The notes below the pieces were generated by a model that was given only the letters and a program-made list of their open reading frames with translations, made no database searches and was not told the DNA's origin. Of a DNA stretch of 64,000 bases, positions 1-10,185 are shown in pieces. A program made the position numbers and the translations under genes. Source of the stretch: Neurospora tetraspora (lineage: Eukaryota > Ascomycota > Sordariomycetes > Sordariales > Sordariaceae); NCBI RefSeq assembly GCF_033439725.1, contig NW_026944387.1, positions 248,001 through 312,000 of the forward strand, given 5' to 3'. The number at the start of each line of letters is the position of its first letter. The first letter of the stretch is position 1.

Positions 1-980
1 TGCTCTCCGACCCCGCCAGCATGATTAACCGCATATTATACACAATCTCCTCCTTCGACACCTTCTTGAGTCCGCCTTCTCCCTCCGCGCGATGCATGGC
101 ACCAACAAAGTCCAGCCGTGTAGCCGAGTCCTCTATCGCCAGCCTCTTTTCCACCTGCTTGGCAGCAAAGTCCTGCTGTTTCGAATGGGGCGCTGAGAGG
201 CCGACTGCCCAACCGATCCACGCGGTTAATGACGGGGACGGACTGTACCACTTGACCATCATCCGCTTGCCGTACATGGTTGTTGTGTCGAAGACTGCTT
301 GTACCCACGGATGCAGCCTCGAGTTTTCCAGACAGCCGAGCGGTTCGCCGAAGGAGAGGTCGCCTATGAGGTCGAAAATGACGCAGTTGAACCAGGCCAC
401 GATGTCTAAAGTACCTCCAGGTCTGCCTTGGCATGTCATGTCCTTGAGCCTGCGGATGAATAGGTCGACGTGTTTTCTGATTACTGGCTCTTGTTCTTGC
501 AGGCTCTTTGCACCAAATCCGTGTGCTAACACTTTCCGTACGCGCGTGTGCCCATCGCGATCCATGCCAAGCAAGGTCTGTCGCTGCATGAAGAAGAAGC
601 CCTCGACGTCCGTTGGATTTTGCCCATTCCCTTGCTTGCGATGTCCACGGATGTCACGATATGCGTCTGGGTCGGTGTATGACAGAATGTTGGGCGCTAC
701 GCGGAGGACAGGACCGTAGCGCTCGTGGAGATTATGCATGACGGTGTTAGAGCGGCCGCGGAGGTAGGTAATGGCGTAAGGGAGGTGGAAGGCGGCGTAG
801 AGTCGAGGGCCGGGGTAGTGGCGAAGAGGGTGAAGGTAGAGGTTGTAGAGAGGGTGGAAGATGAGAAGGCATATGACCTGCCTGTTCATTAACCGGTGTT
901 GTGGAGGGAAATAGAGACGTTGGACTTACTACTGCTATCAGCATCACGGGGAGGGAAAGGAAGTCGAAAACATCTTTCAT
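1..980 (-). CDS. Cytochrome P450 monooxygenase, N-terminal half (runs off the left edge)
   Basis: Membrane-anchored heme monooxygenase of the fungal P450 superfamily; substrate unknown. Exon 1 (980-930) encodes a short hydrophobic N-terminus. A 52-nt intron (929-878, GTAAGT donor, GCAG acceptor) joins it to exon 2, which reads without a stop to base 1. The joined N-terminus is a membrane anchor followed by the proline hinge HYPGPRLYA. Further on are YGPVLRVAPN, a helix-C region (GHTRVRKVLAHGF), DLIGDLSFGE, and finally the start of the I-helix (IMLAGSE), where the window ends. The I-helix threonine, ExxR and the heme-binding cysteine lie outside the window. The layout resembles CYP65-type fungal P450s (isotrichodermin or benzoate hydroxylase-like), but that subfamily is an inference. 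I see no biosynthetic partner genes inside the window. Confidence 0.88.
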
Positions 981-1179
981 CTTGACGCCGCGGTTGTTCA
1001 AGACAACCCGAAAATCTGCTGGAACAAGTAGCCCTTGCAACTTTAAGGAATACAAGAAGGATGAAATGATGACCGTTTTCCGCGTTCTTACCTCCTAGTA
1101 TAGAAGTTACGAAGTTGACAGCTCGCCATGTCTTATACCGTCTAGAGCTCCCATGTAGCTCGATTTCCCCTCCCGCCAT

Positions 1180-1355
1180 CTACCGCAAAATTTCACTCAT
1201 AACGGAGATGCTTTGTGGATCATGCTAGGATTATGAGCCAATCCAGTTGGCAAGATGTTGCATATGTACCTAGCTGAGAGAGAGCTAAAACCGCCCGCAT
1301 AGGGCGTGTCCTTTCCTAAAAGAGCATCTCCGTAATGAGTGAAAAAAAGCGGTAG
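1180..1355. mobile_element. MITE-like inverted-repeat element, 176 bp
   Basis: The ends form an imperfect inverted repeat of about 37 bp with roughly six mismatches: CTACCGC, a short A/T run, then CACTCAT and ACGGAGATGCT, mirrored at 1320-1355. The interior has no coding capacity. Reading the ends as TA|CCGC...GCGG|TA would fit a TA target duplication, as in Tc1/mariner-type MITEs, but a palindrome makes that reading automatic, so the superfamily is unassigned. It lies upstream of the P450 gene. Confidence 0.55.
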
Positions 1356-1495
1356 ACCGTCATGTTTGTTCTTGTCGAAGCTTGATCAGTCGCGACATGG
1401 AGACCGCTTTTGTACTGTATTAGAAGTGTGGTGTTTGGTGACTCGTCACACAGCTGAGAATATCCCAGCATGGATATCAACGCTAGCCAGATGGG

Positions 1496-1778
1496 CTCGC
1501 CCGGACAGAAAAGCTGAGACCTTTTTTGCCGATCACCCGTTAAGATTTGGCATACAGCAGTGTACAATACTGGTTTGGTTGTTAGCTCGAGACCTCTGGT
1601 CAACTTTCCTAGGCGTTTATATATCTAATTGATCCGTTTCGTTCCACAACCAAAGCGTGATCTTACCTTGCATATGCTATTTTGAAAAGTTGATATGCCA
1701 TATTGAATCTTGTTAATGCCTTTCCGATCCGTACCTAGCCATTTTGTAAAAGGTCTCAGCTTTTTTGTCCTGGACGAG
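1496..1778. mobile_element. MITE, copy 1 (283 bp, internally shortened)
   Basis: Non-autonomous DNA element with terminal inverted repeats of about 31 bp. They begin CTCGCCC at the left and end GGACGAG at the right, and share the core AAAAGCTGAGACCTTTT. It is flanked by a 5-bp direct duplication, ATGGG (1491-1495 and 1779-1783). A second copy at 8152 is nearly identical but holds about 100 bp more near the right end, so this copy has an internal deletion. No coding capacity. Superfamily unassigned. Confidence 0.85.
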
Positions 1779-2027
1779 ATGGGGTTTCTAGCTCAGAGGT
1801 AGTTGTAGAAAAGAAACTAGAGGGTATGTGGAGTTACCAGTTCCCCTGTTTGAGTATTCCGGAATAGAGATTCCCTCCTGGAGCAATAACGTTGGGACCG
1901 AGTGCCCCAGGTATGCCTTCTCATTCTCGAAGGCATTCAGAGTCATCACACCAGTTGCAATACCGGCCACTCCCTCCTCTTCTCTCTCAACTCGCTCATC
2001 GCCTCATCCACACTGTTCGCCAGCTTT

Positions 2028-4170
2028 TCAACACGTCCAAGCCAGCCAGTGATGATTTCCCTCTCGCAATATGCAGAGAACAAACCCATACGACGATAAG
2101 TTGGCAATTCCTCCCGAACGCCCAGTGACTCCACCAAACAAGCCGCCCACGAAGCCAGAACAATTATCATTGACCTGGCAGTACAACCTTATGGGAAGGA
2201 GCCTCAGATCTTGATGCTTGATCGTCTCAGGCATTGGTCGGTCAAACACAATGTCTGTGTCGAACTTGACATTCCGGTCACTGTCGTAGGACACCAGAAC
2301 TTCCAGTCCATTCATGGTTCCGTCGAGAGAGGTAGCCCATTGCTCAAAAACTTGCTCGGTGTTGAACTTTGCGTCCAGTAGACCGCGCAAGACGATGCGA
2401 GAGGATGTCTCAAAAGCGATGTAGGGAGCTTCCGGTCCAAGTGGTTGACCCGGCTGTATGGACTCAACCTGAACCATATCCTCAATGTGGTGATGGCTGC
2501 CCGGTAGAAAGGTCTGGAAAAAGATCTCTGTGGCACATGACGCCCAGGACCAAGACGGAAAGAGCTCAGAAACCTCCTTAGCGCGAGCAATCATTTGAGG
2601 ATTGCTCTTGTCGATCTCGCCATCCCGTTGCCAGAGGAGCTGCTTGATCAAAGATGCCTTCCACAGTCCGGCAACGCATCAATCTGGCTCCAACTCTTCG
2701 AAGAACCCCGCCAGTCGGTTGAATATGCCTCTGAGCGCAACCAGCCTGTCCGCCTGCTTGGTTACCTCCGTTTTGGAGTAAAGTGTTGCGAGCCCTTCCC
2801 AGATCTCATCGGGTCTTTTTGCGCTTGTGTAAGCATCAGCAAACGGGAACCTCCCCATAGAGGTATGCTGCCTTTGGGCGTATACAGATAGATCAAGGAA
2901 GGGGTTTGACGATCCACGGCAGATCCATGACGGAAAAGACTCGCTTGCCATGTGCCTCTGACACCGCCAGATGAGCTGCTCGCCGAAGTCTGGTCCATCA
3001 TGGATGATTGTTCGTTCCAGTCCTCTGGTGAGTCTTGAATGATGCAGAGGGAATAGATCCAAACATAGCGAACACCTAGGGCGCGAGCAACTGCAGCAGC
3101 GTCCTTATAGACTTGAGGTAACCTGTAGGTCGGGATTGAGTCTTGATAACTGGCTTTGTTGTAGCTCTTCATGCTGGTAATCTCCGTTTCGGCCGTCCAA
3201 CGATAGCTGAGAGTGACGTATTGGATGCCACCTGTCCTATTGACGAGGGATTGGCCATCGACCAATCTGAAAATCGGTTCTTCCACGGTCCCGACGTCGA
3301 TAAAACGGATTTTATGCTGATAGTTGTACGTGTCGACCAATATCGATCTCCAGTTTGAACACTCATCATGACCCTCAAGGCATGCCGTCAGCCACCTCCG
3401 TACTTGTGCAAAAGCAGCCGCGTTAAAACTGATGGCTGACGAAGGCTGGACTATCGTGAAAGAGCGACCAGACAAGGAAGGATCTCGCCATGTGTCGAAA
3501 ACTAGATCAGTCACCCAAGTTGTTTGGTCACTGTTTTGTTCAGGCTGGAGAAGACGCACGGGTTGAAAGCGCAAAGGTTGGGCCGCTAGAGTCTCAAACC
3601 TTTCACCAAGGGCATACTTTGTTGGAAGTCCGTGCCCTGCCCAGTGAATGGCACTGGGTCGCCCATTCACCGGCACTCCCTTCCAGGTATTTAGGCTGCC
3701 CTGGTTTCCGTTTCTCCTCTTCCGTTAGACAACTTCAGAATCAAGCCCTTTTCGTTGTCGCCTTTTCCAGCCTCCATCATACTTCCACTTGTTTTCATTG
3801 CTTGCGAGGACCTCCAACCCCATTGGGAACTCCTTGCTGTCCCATTCCCTTTCCAGTGTGCATCGAAGCTGGAAGTCCTTGTTGATATCATACCATTCGG
3901 AATATCCATGGCGTTTTCCAACAATCATATCGGGGGAAAGCAGAGAATCTAGGAAAACTCGGCATAGGTGGCAACCAGCCTCTGCTGATTCATGGAGGTC
4001 GCGGATGGTGAAGTCATGCAGGTGCCATTCACCCTGATCCGTTGGCATGCCGCCGTCCTGGTCCCAGAACCACGGCCCATCCGTCGGGAAGATTGTTTTA
4101 CAACGATCACAGAGATTGTTGACTTGTCTGGAGTTGCAGCGAGAGTTACTATTGTGTTCATCTGGTTAGC
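2028..4170 (-). pseudogene. HET-domain (heterokaryon incompatibility) gene, degenerate
   Basis: HET-domain proteins trigger cell death in non-self recognition. The N-terminal part (about 4147-3725) carries the typical LCDRCKTIF cysteine pair and CHLCRVFLDS. The HET domain itself (about 3240-3000) has YVTLSYRW, RLPQVYKDAAAVARALGVRYVW and SLCIIQD. The C-terminal part (about 2820-2028) has DEIWEGLATLYSKT, LFPSWSWAS and YGFVLC. The pieces lie in order on one strand but in different frames. The stretch between the HET domain and the C-terminal part is much shorter than usual. A TGA (around 2680) interrupts the otherwise continuous C-terminal reading just before AGLWKASLIKQLLW. The conserved acidic residue of the WIDSLCIIQD motif is Tyr here. 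Some breaks could be unmodelled introns, but shifts and missing sequence together suggest a decayed gene. A possible first exon starts at an ATG at 4284. Confidence 0.7.
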
Positions 4171-4284
4171 CCATTTTGTGAGGCTGCAGTAGGAGCCCGG
4201 GGAGACGAGTTAGGTTCGATTCGGACCGAGACAAGAAAGTTGTCCAGGCCTCCAAGGCTGGGAAGTTTTGTCAGTTGAGCCATC

Positions 4285-4785
4285 TTGGGAGGACGATCAC
4301 GGGGACGAAAGAGTCCAGCGATAACTGTAAGCACTATCCCATCGGACAGTTAGCCAGGCATAACCCTAACCCTGTATTTCGAGACAGTACGATAAGGAGA
4401 CGACCGCCGCTGTCCCATGGTGAGCTATTGTCCAAGATATTTTTCCGGAACCCGACGGCGTGAGGAAGCATGAAAGAAAGAGGTCCGGAAACGGCGCTAT
4501 GTCGGGTGCGTCCTAGAACTTGTGTCGTCAGGGAGGATAGCCAACCGAGAACAAAGAGTCGATCCAAATTGGATCATGGTCTTTTGTATGGTGATGAAGA
4601 CACTCATGTCAAAAGGAAGATGCACTTGGCGTGGTGGGTGCGAATTTCAAGAGTTACTTTGCGATCAGATAAAGCCGGCATATTGAAATCTATTCTAAGC
4701 TGGCCAACTCCCAGTCCGCTTGTTACAAGAGAAAAAAAGAAGGCAAGGAAAGCGAAGAAAGGAAAGACAAACACCCCCATAACAA
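4285..4785. other. Intergenic, no gene seen
   Basis: Lies upstream of the degenerate HET gene and downstream of the kinase stop codon. Short open frames occur on both strands, but none has family motifs or convincing splice structure. Confidence 0.5.
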
Positions 4786-5969
4786 TCAAGAATCGACATG
4801 ATCCTCCCCCTCACCTCGTAGCTGCTCATAGAATAATTTCTCTGTCCAGTCGAAAACATTGTCGTATTTGAATCCCTTTGCTCGAAAGAGGCGGTTGAAA
4901 ATCCGACGAAGGTACGAGTAGTCCGGCTTATCATCGAAACCCAGTGATCGGGTATAGTTGATATACGTAGCGAATTCTTTGGGGAGAAAGCCGTCGCACA
5001 GTGCTTCGCCTGACAAGCTCTCCTTCATTTCCCCTACCCGCGCCCTCCATATCCGTTCGTCCTCCGTAGCCTCAACGCCCTGCCATGGTAGGGAGCCGCG
5101 GGCAAATTCTACCAAGACGTAACCGAGAGACTCCAAGTCGTCGGCCCATGATGTGTCTTTCCCGCGCGTTAGTAAAGGGACGGATGATCTAATAGTATAA
5201 TAAAAATACCTTACTTACGGCGGCCGTTGTGGGCTCTGAGGCTTGCGTACTGTATAGTGACCACTTGGAGACCCGTTGTATTCTTGCCACTCTGGGCCTC
5301 ATCAAAATACTGTGCGATGCCAAAATCAATTGCGTAGAGCGTATTACTCTGCTTTCCCACCCCCATTACGAAATTGTCCGGCTTGATATCGCGATGGAGG
5401 ATGCCCTTGGAATTGATGTATTGGATCCTGGAAATAGCTTGGTCGGCGATAAGAAGGATGGTCTTAAGCGAAAACCTTCGGCCGCAATAGTTGAACAGAT
5501 CCTCAAGCGACGGACCTAGGAGGTCTAGAACCAGTATATGGTATTCGTCCTGGAAGGTAAAGAGCCGCACTTGCGGGATTCCCACCCCGCCGGACAGCTC
5601 CTGGTATATATTATTCTCGCGTTCGAGCAGTATGGGGCCGGCGCTCTCATCATAGTATGTAAGTTTCAAAGCGACGTCCTCGCCCGATTGCATATCGGTT
5701 CCTACCAAGGGCAGTCAGCGGCGGCCGGGGTACAACATGGAGCAAGGCACGCACCTTCATAGACAAGCCCGAAGCCTCCCTCGGCGACTTTGCGGTTAAC
5801 GCGGTACCTCTGGGCACAGATGATGTCCTAGGGGTTATGTGAGCTATTTCCCGTCTGCTGAAACGTCGGGGACCTGTAGGTAGGTACCTCTACTTACCTT
5901 CATTGTGACGTGGTCATGGTGAAGTTGCTCGCTCAGTCCAGGAGAGACTGGAAGCACTTGATATATCAT
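4786..5969 (-). CDS. Casein kinase 1-like protein kinase, divergent paralogue
   Basis: Predicted Ser/Thr kinase of the CK1 group, 332 aa in four exons: 5969-5898, 5827-5755, 5701-5219 and 5156-4786. All introns have GT..AG ends and the frame stays open. Motifs: glycine loop AEGGFG, Lys61 in [14 protein letters not shown] (from His151), IDFG (174-176), and the CK1 signature region DDLESLGYVL followed by GSLPWQG. The usual CK1 activation-segment TGTARYAS is replaced by TGLQVVTIQYAS, and the protein stops soon after the kinase core, so it lacks a long regulatory tail. Another ATG (residue 23) lies just before the first splice site, so the first 22 residues are less certain. It is divergently arranged with the nuclease-like gene at 6328, 358 bp away. 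Catalytic residues look intact; its role is unknown. Confidence 0.88.
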
Positions 5970-6032
5970 GTTTTGATCTCAACACGCTCTAGGCATGTAT
6001 GGGGCTGGGGTTAGCTGCCTTCCGTAATTTCT

Positions 6033-6128
6033 TTTGTTTGCTGAAATCCCTCCTCATTCACCTCAGCTCCGCTTCCGGTGTGCATGCCAGCACCTTCTTT
6101 GTTTGCTGAAATCCCTCCTCATTCACCT
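6033..6128. repeat. 31-bp direct repeat between divergent genes
   Basis: A 31-bp unit starting TTTGTTTGCTGAAATCCC occurs at 6033-6063 and again, identical, at 6098-6128 (period 65). It sits in the 358-bp gap between the divergent kinase and nuclease-like genes, so it may be a recent duplication of promoter or leader sequence. Confidence 0.8.
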
Positions 6129-6327
6129 GATCCCTTCATCCTCTTCACCTTGTCTAACTGTATAAGCGCCTGCCGCCGTCATTCTCGTTGCGTTACTGAA
6201 TTGATGATTCCTCTACAACACATGTCACATTTTGATCACAACACACAACAAACAGAAAGGGGTGCAGTGTCAGCTCAGTCCTTCGTCCTTCCCAACTCCG
6301 CCCTCTCCGCGTAGATAAAAGCCCGTC

Positions 6328-7698
6328 ATGGCGAGCGCGCAAAGTCGAAAGAGAGCCCCGCAAGAGCTACACTGCCCCAACGAGAAGATCAAGTCGGGTC
6401 GCACACCTCACCAGCCGTCCAAGAATATCTGTACAGCTGAACATTTGTACTGCCGTTACTGGCCTCCCCATCTCTGGGACAACTTATCTCGGGTTCCGCT
6501 CGCGCGTATCGCACTTCGAGAACTCGACCGGCGGAACAGTGCCCCACGGCCAGCACCAGCACCAGCAGTGCGCACCGCTGACCTTGCTCGGTTCGCACGA
6601 CACGGCGGCCCAGATCTTCGCCATCTTCGAGGGGTATGCCTGCGCTACAATATATGAGAAGACGGGACGGACGCTGACCCGCTGTCATAGTACACCGAAC
6701 CGGAAGGCGCCGTACACATCATGGCTTCCCCTTCCACGGCTACCCGTGTTAAAATCGAGCCGGCAAAGACGCCAGCTTACAATGTGGCTTTCGAACAGCT
6801 CATGATTGACTATTCCGCCTATCCTGTGTTTCACTACTTCCCCGACAACCCGGACGCCACGATTCCGGAGCCGAACAATCTTGAGGAGGAACGTGAGGTC
6901 CTTTCAAAAAGGAGGCCGTCCCTTGACTCATTTACGGAGAGGGAGTTTCAGGTGTTCCGACGGAACAACGATGCTGCGACTACTAAAGCTATCGTTGACC
7001 GCACCGTGGTCCTATTCATTGCCGGCATGTCCGATATCCCCAGTGGGGGAAAGCTCCTCTTCTCCAACCTTGAGGCGATTGCTCAAAATGTCATCAAACC
7101 GGCGCCCGATTTCTTCGACGGAGCTCACCTGATGGCCATCCATAAAAAGATCAGAAGTGCTAACGAGGACGGTAATTTGAGTAAGCTGATCATCCCTACA
7201 AACGACGTCGATACTCCGGTGCTACCCAACTTCTTCATGGAAATAAAAAGTCCTACGGCCAATGCCCGCGTTGCGCAGCGACAAGCAATGCACGTCGGCG
7301 CAATCGGAGCCCGTGCTATGCAAGCAGTCATGAACTATGGCAAGGAGGAGCCGTCCTACGACGGCAATGCCTATACGTTTAGTTCGACCTACTGCGACGG
7401 GAGACTCAAATTATTCGCGCACCACGTCGCGCCGCCGACCGCGCCGGGCGGCCGGCCCAAGTACTACATGACTCTGGTTGATTCCTGGTCATTAGATGAC
7501 AGCATCGACTCTTTTCGGAAAGGAGTTACGGCATTCCGGAATGCACGGGATAGGGCGCGATGGCACCGCGACAATTTCATTCAGGCGGCGAACGCAAGAG
7601 CACACCAGTCCGACGGGGCGGCGCCACCTGAAGCAGAAACCGGTGTTGAGCCGGCTACAAGCTTCGCAATATCTCATGCACTCCTCATTAATGAATAG
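6328..7698 (+). CDS. Fungal PD-(D/E)xK nuclease-like family protein (DUF7924-type)
   Basis: Predicted 437 aa in two exons, 6328-6633 and 6691-7698; the 57-nt intron has GTATGC, a CTGACC branch site and TAG. Exon 1 has the family's N-terminal helix pattern (LWDNLS, ALRELDRRN, RFARHGGPDL). The splice restores DLRHLRGYTEPEG, which supports the join. Exon 2 has PDFFDG (from residue 241), then NFFMEIKSP with E-x-K at 286-288, then a glutamine and GAIGARAM helix. PD...ExK plus a following Gln matches the restriction-endonuclease-like fold in outline. I recall this as a large fungus-specific family annotated DUF7924, with homologues reading like NFFLEAKGPDG. That recollection and the nuclease reading are inference; no function is established here. 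It is divergent from the CK1-like kinase and lies near a dead HET gene and MITEs. Confidence 0.8.
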
Positions 7699-8151
7699 CG
7701 ATGCAACTCCCCTCCCATACGAAGGCTCGAAATGACATTTGTTGGCCTTCGCTTTCTCCAAACCCGTCTGCTGAGTGGTCGCGTGCACCCTGGACCGGCA
7801 GAATTGTCCCTACTCCCCCTCGGCTCCCTTCATAGGAACCACCGTGCCTTCGTTCCACCGATGGCCACCGCTGCCATAATCCACACACAACCACATCGTT
7901 CAGCTGTACTTCTATCATTGAATAGTGTGTCCGGCAGATGTGCGACTCATACCCCATCGACGGACGGGATAAACTCTCTCAGCAAAAACAATGCCCAACG
8001 CCCCTCCATGAAAGAACGAACAGACCCGGCGCGTTAGTAGCCAAAGCCGATACAAGCCACCGTCAACACATCAGGAGCAAGCACATCCAGACATCGTTCA
8101 CTGTACTAGACTTTTTCCATTCCATTGTTTTTTATAAGGGGCAGAAAGGGG
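7699..8151. other. Intergenic, no gene seen
   Basis: 3' flank of the nuclease-like gene up to the second MITE. The open frames here are short and without recognisable motifs. Confidence 0.5.
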
Positions 8152-8534
8152 CTCGCCCGGGACAGAAAAGCTGAGACCTTTTTTGCCGATCACCCGTTAA
8201 GATTTGGCATACAGCAGTGTACAATACTGGTTTGGTTGTTAGCTCGAGACCTCTGGTCAACTTTCCTAGGCGTTTATATATCTAATTGATCCGTTTCGTT
8301 CCATAACCAAAGCGTGATCTTACCTTGCATATGCTATTTTGAAAATTTGATATGCCATATTGAATATTGTTGATGCCTTTCCGATCCGTACCTGTAGCCA
8401 TTCATTTTATTTTTGTGAGGTTTGGGACAATTCGGGATACATCTCGTCCATTCAGTATACCAGGAGTACCAAGCTAACAAACAAACCAATAGTATTAGAT
8501 TGTAAAAGGTCTCAGCTTTTTTGTCCTGGACGAG
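8152..8534. mobile_element. MITE, copy 2 (383 bp, fuller copy)
   Basis: Same family as the element at 1496-1778. It has the same terminal inverted repeats (CTCGCCCGGGACAG at the left, GTCCTGGACGAG at the right). Here the 5-bp target duplication is AGGGG (8147-8151 and 8535-8539). The two copies are almost identical along their shared length apart from the ~100-bp segment absent from copy 1. No coding capacity. Confidence 0.87.
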
Positions 8535-9090
8535 AGGGGGTAGGTAAGCGAGGCAGGGGGAAAAAACAATCCTTTCATGACAATGGTCAGCTTTTCCCGA
8601 CTTTATGACTTACTATTTATTACCCCATGTCATTGCATGAGGGTCGTAGGAACTTGGTCATCATCCATCAATTCGTGTTGTAGTATACAATGGGTTGTGT
8701 GTGGTGTTACAAGGCGACCGACGTGCCTGTCTGTCCGCTTCCATCTTTGTCAAATCTTCACGCCAACCGTGACAGACCTATGTAGCATGTTATCCATGGA
8801 GTTTGAAACGTATACCATGAATTCCCACACATTCACGGAACCGCGAGTATGTCGCGAAATGTCGAGACGTACATAGAGACTCGTGGGCTCCGTTCCGTAT
8901 TCCTTCTTCCGAGCGGACTGGAGTGTATGCAAAAAATGGGGTATATTCCGTTTGTGGTAATTGAGTGTGAGCCTCGCTCCATGTCTCTCGTCCTCTGTCC
9001 TCCTTCAGCTCCTCCTTTTCCTCATTCTTCTAGCGTTGCACGCACTTCCGTCATCATTTCGGATCCGTAGCATATCGGGGAAGGAGTTGT
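8535..9090. other. Intergenic, downstream of mrpl27
   Basis: 3' flank of the ribosomal-protein gene (transcribed leftward). No coding signal found. Confidence 0.5.
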
Positions 9091-9545
9091 TTAATCGAGA
9101 CCGTTCTCCGACTTCCAGCGCGCAAGGTAGGTGGTAGGGTTCCTGGGGCCGAGCTTGTCGCCGGGGAACTGGTCGTGGACGGGGCGGATGGTCTTGGAGA
9201 CGAAGGGGGTGAGCTGTTATCGTTTCTCTTGTTAGCACAGTCCTGTTCTCTTCACCATCATCCCTTCCCGATCCCTCCTCCAGCACTATATCCCCAACTC
9301 ATTCCATTCCATCCTACTCCAACCCCAAACCCGGACGGAAAGAGAGGACCACCCACCTTGAAACCAGTCAAATCTGGGCACACATAGGTGCGGACCTTGC
9401 TGTAGTCGATCTTGTAGGTACCGTAGCTGGTGTGCGTACCCATGGAGCCGGTGCGGTTACCCTTGTAGAAACCCTTATTGACATCCTTGGTGGTGAGGCG
9501 CAACTTGCGGTACTTGAGACCTTGAAGAACGCGGGTGGGCTGCAT
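9091..9545 (-). CDS. mrpl27: Mitochondrial large-subunit ribosomal protein L27 (mL41)
   Basis: Structural protein of the mitochondrial 54S subunit; 103 aa in two exons, 9545-9357 and 9213-9091. The 143-nt intron has GTGGGT, CTAAC and ACAG. The sequence follows the family closely: LRLTTKDVNKGFYKGNRTGS, then YGTYKIDYSKVRTYVCPDL, and after the splice LTPFVSKTI with a C-terminal YLARWKSENGLD. Length and the splice between GFK and LTPFV match fungal L27/mL41 proteins. It is divergent from utp14. Confidence 0.93.
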
Positions 9546-10185
9546 GGTGGGCTAGAGGATGCGCTTTGCGCGGCGACGACGGAGGGTGTTGTTGTCGGTG
9601 ATTCGGACGGTGAAAGCCCTCGGTGGTTAAGGGTTGAGGTGGGCGCAGAGGGGGGGGAAGCTCGGCGTTATGGGTGGTGGAACGGAGACGGGATCCGCTA
9701 CAAAGGATTGAAGATCCGGCGCACGCGACAGGAACGGAGACAGGACTCGGACTGGCGCTGGACAGCGGACGGCGACGGGCGAAGGGCGACGGGGCTGAAT
9801 TCGAGAAATCGCATCGACGTGCCGGGGCCGCGCCGGGTCGAGGTGGAGCCTTGTCAAGAGCAATTGGACCAATGAAGTGAGGTTACCAGACACAGGTACC
9901 CTTGTAGCCTGCCGCAGCCCCGCAAAATGGGTGGGTGTTGGACGCTCACCGCCAAAAAATAAACTATCGATTACAGAGGCGGCAGAAAAAGTTTCGGGGG
10001 AGCTGTTCACTGGCAGTTGAAACTTCGGGTCACTTCGACCTCCAGGACCCGTGCAGGCAAAAGTTGGACATTGCATCCATCCATCCACCCAACGACAAAT
10101 TCACCACCCACTTTTGCGTGTACCGACCTCGAATTCGACTGAATCCTTCCAACTCCCATTCAGTCAATCCCCAAATACCAGCAAA
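9546..10185. promoter_or_regulatory. Shared upstream region of mrpl27 and utp14
   Basis: A 640-bp gap between two divergent start codons, both for ribosome-related genes. No clear TATA box was found. The utp14 frame stays open leftward to about 10051 but without an ATG, so this part is taken as leader. Confidence 0.4.

Noticed and set aside
4195-4225. GGTTCGATTC resembling a tRNA B box
   Set aside because: No matching acceptor stem, A box or cloverleaf around it.
10051-10185. Upstream extension of the Utp14 frame
   Set aside because: No ATG and no conservation; MPGRQAHGR at 10186 is the expected N-terminus.
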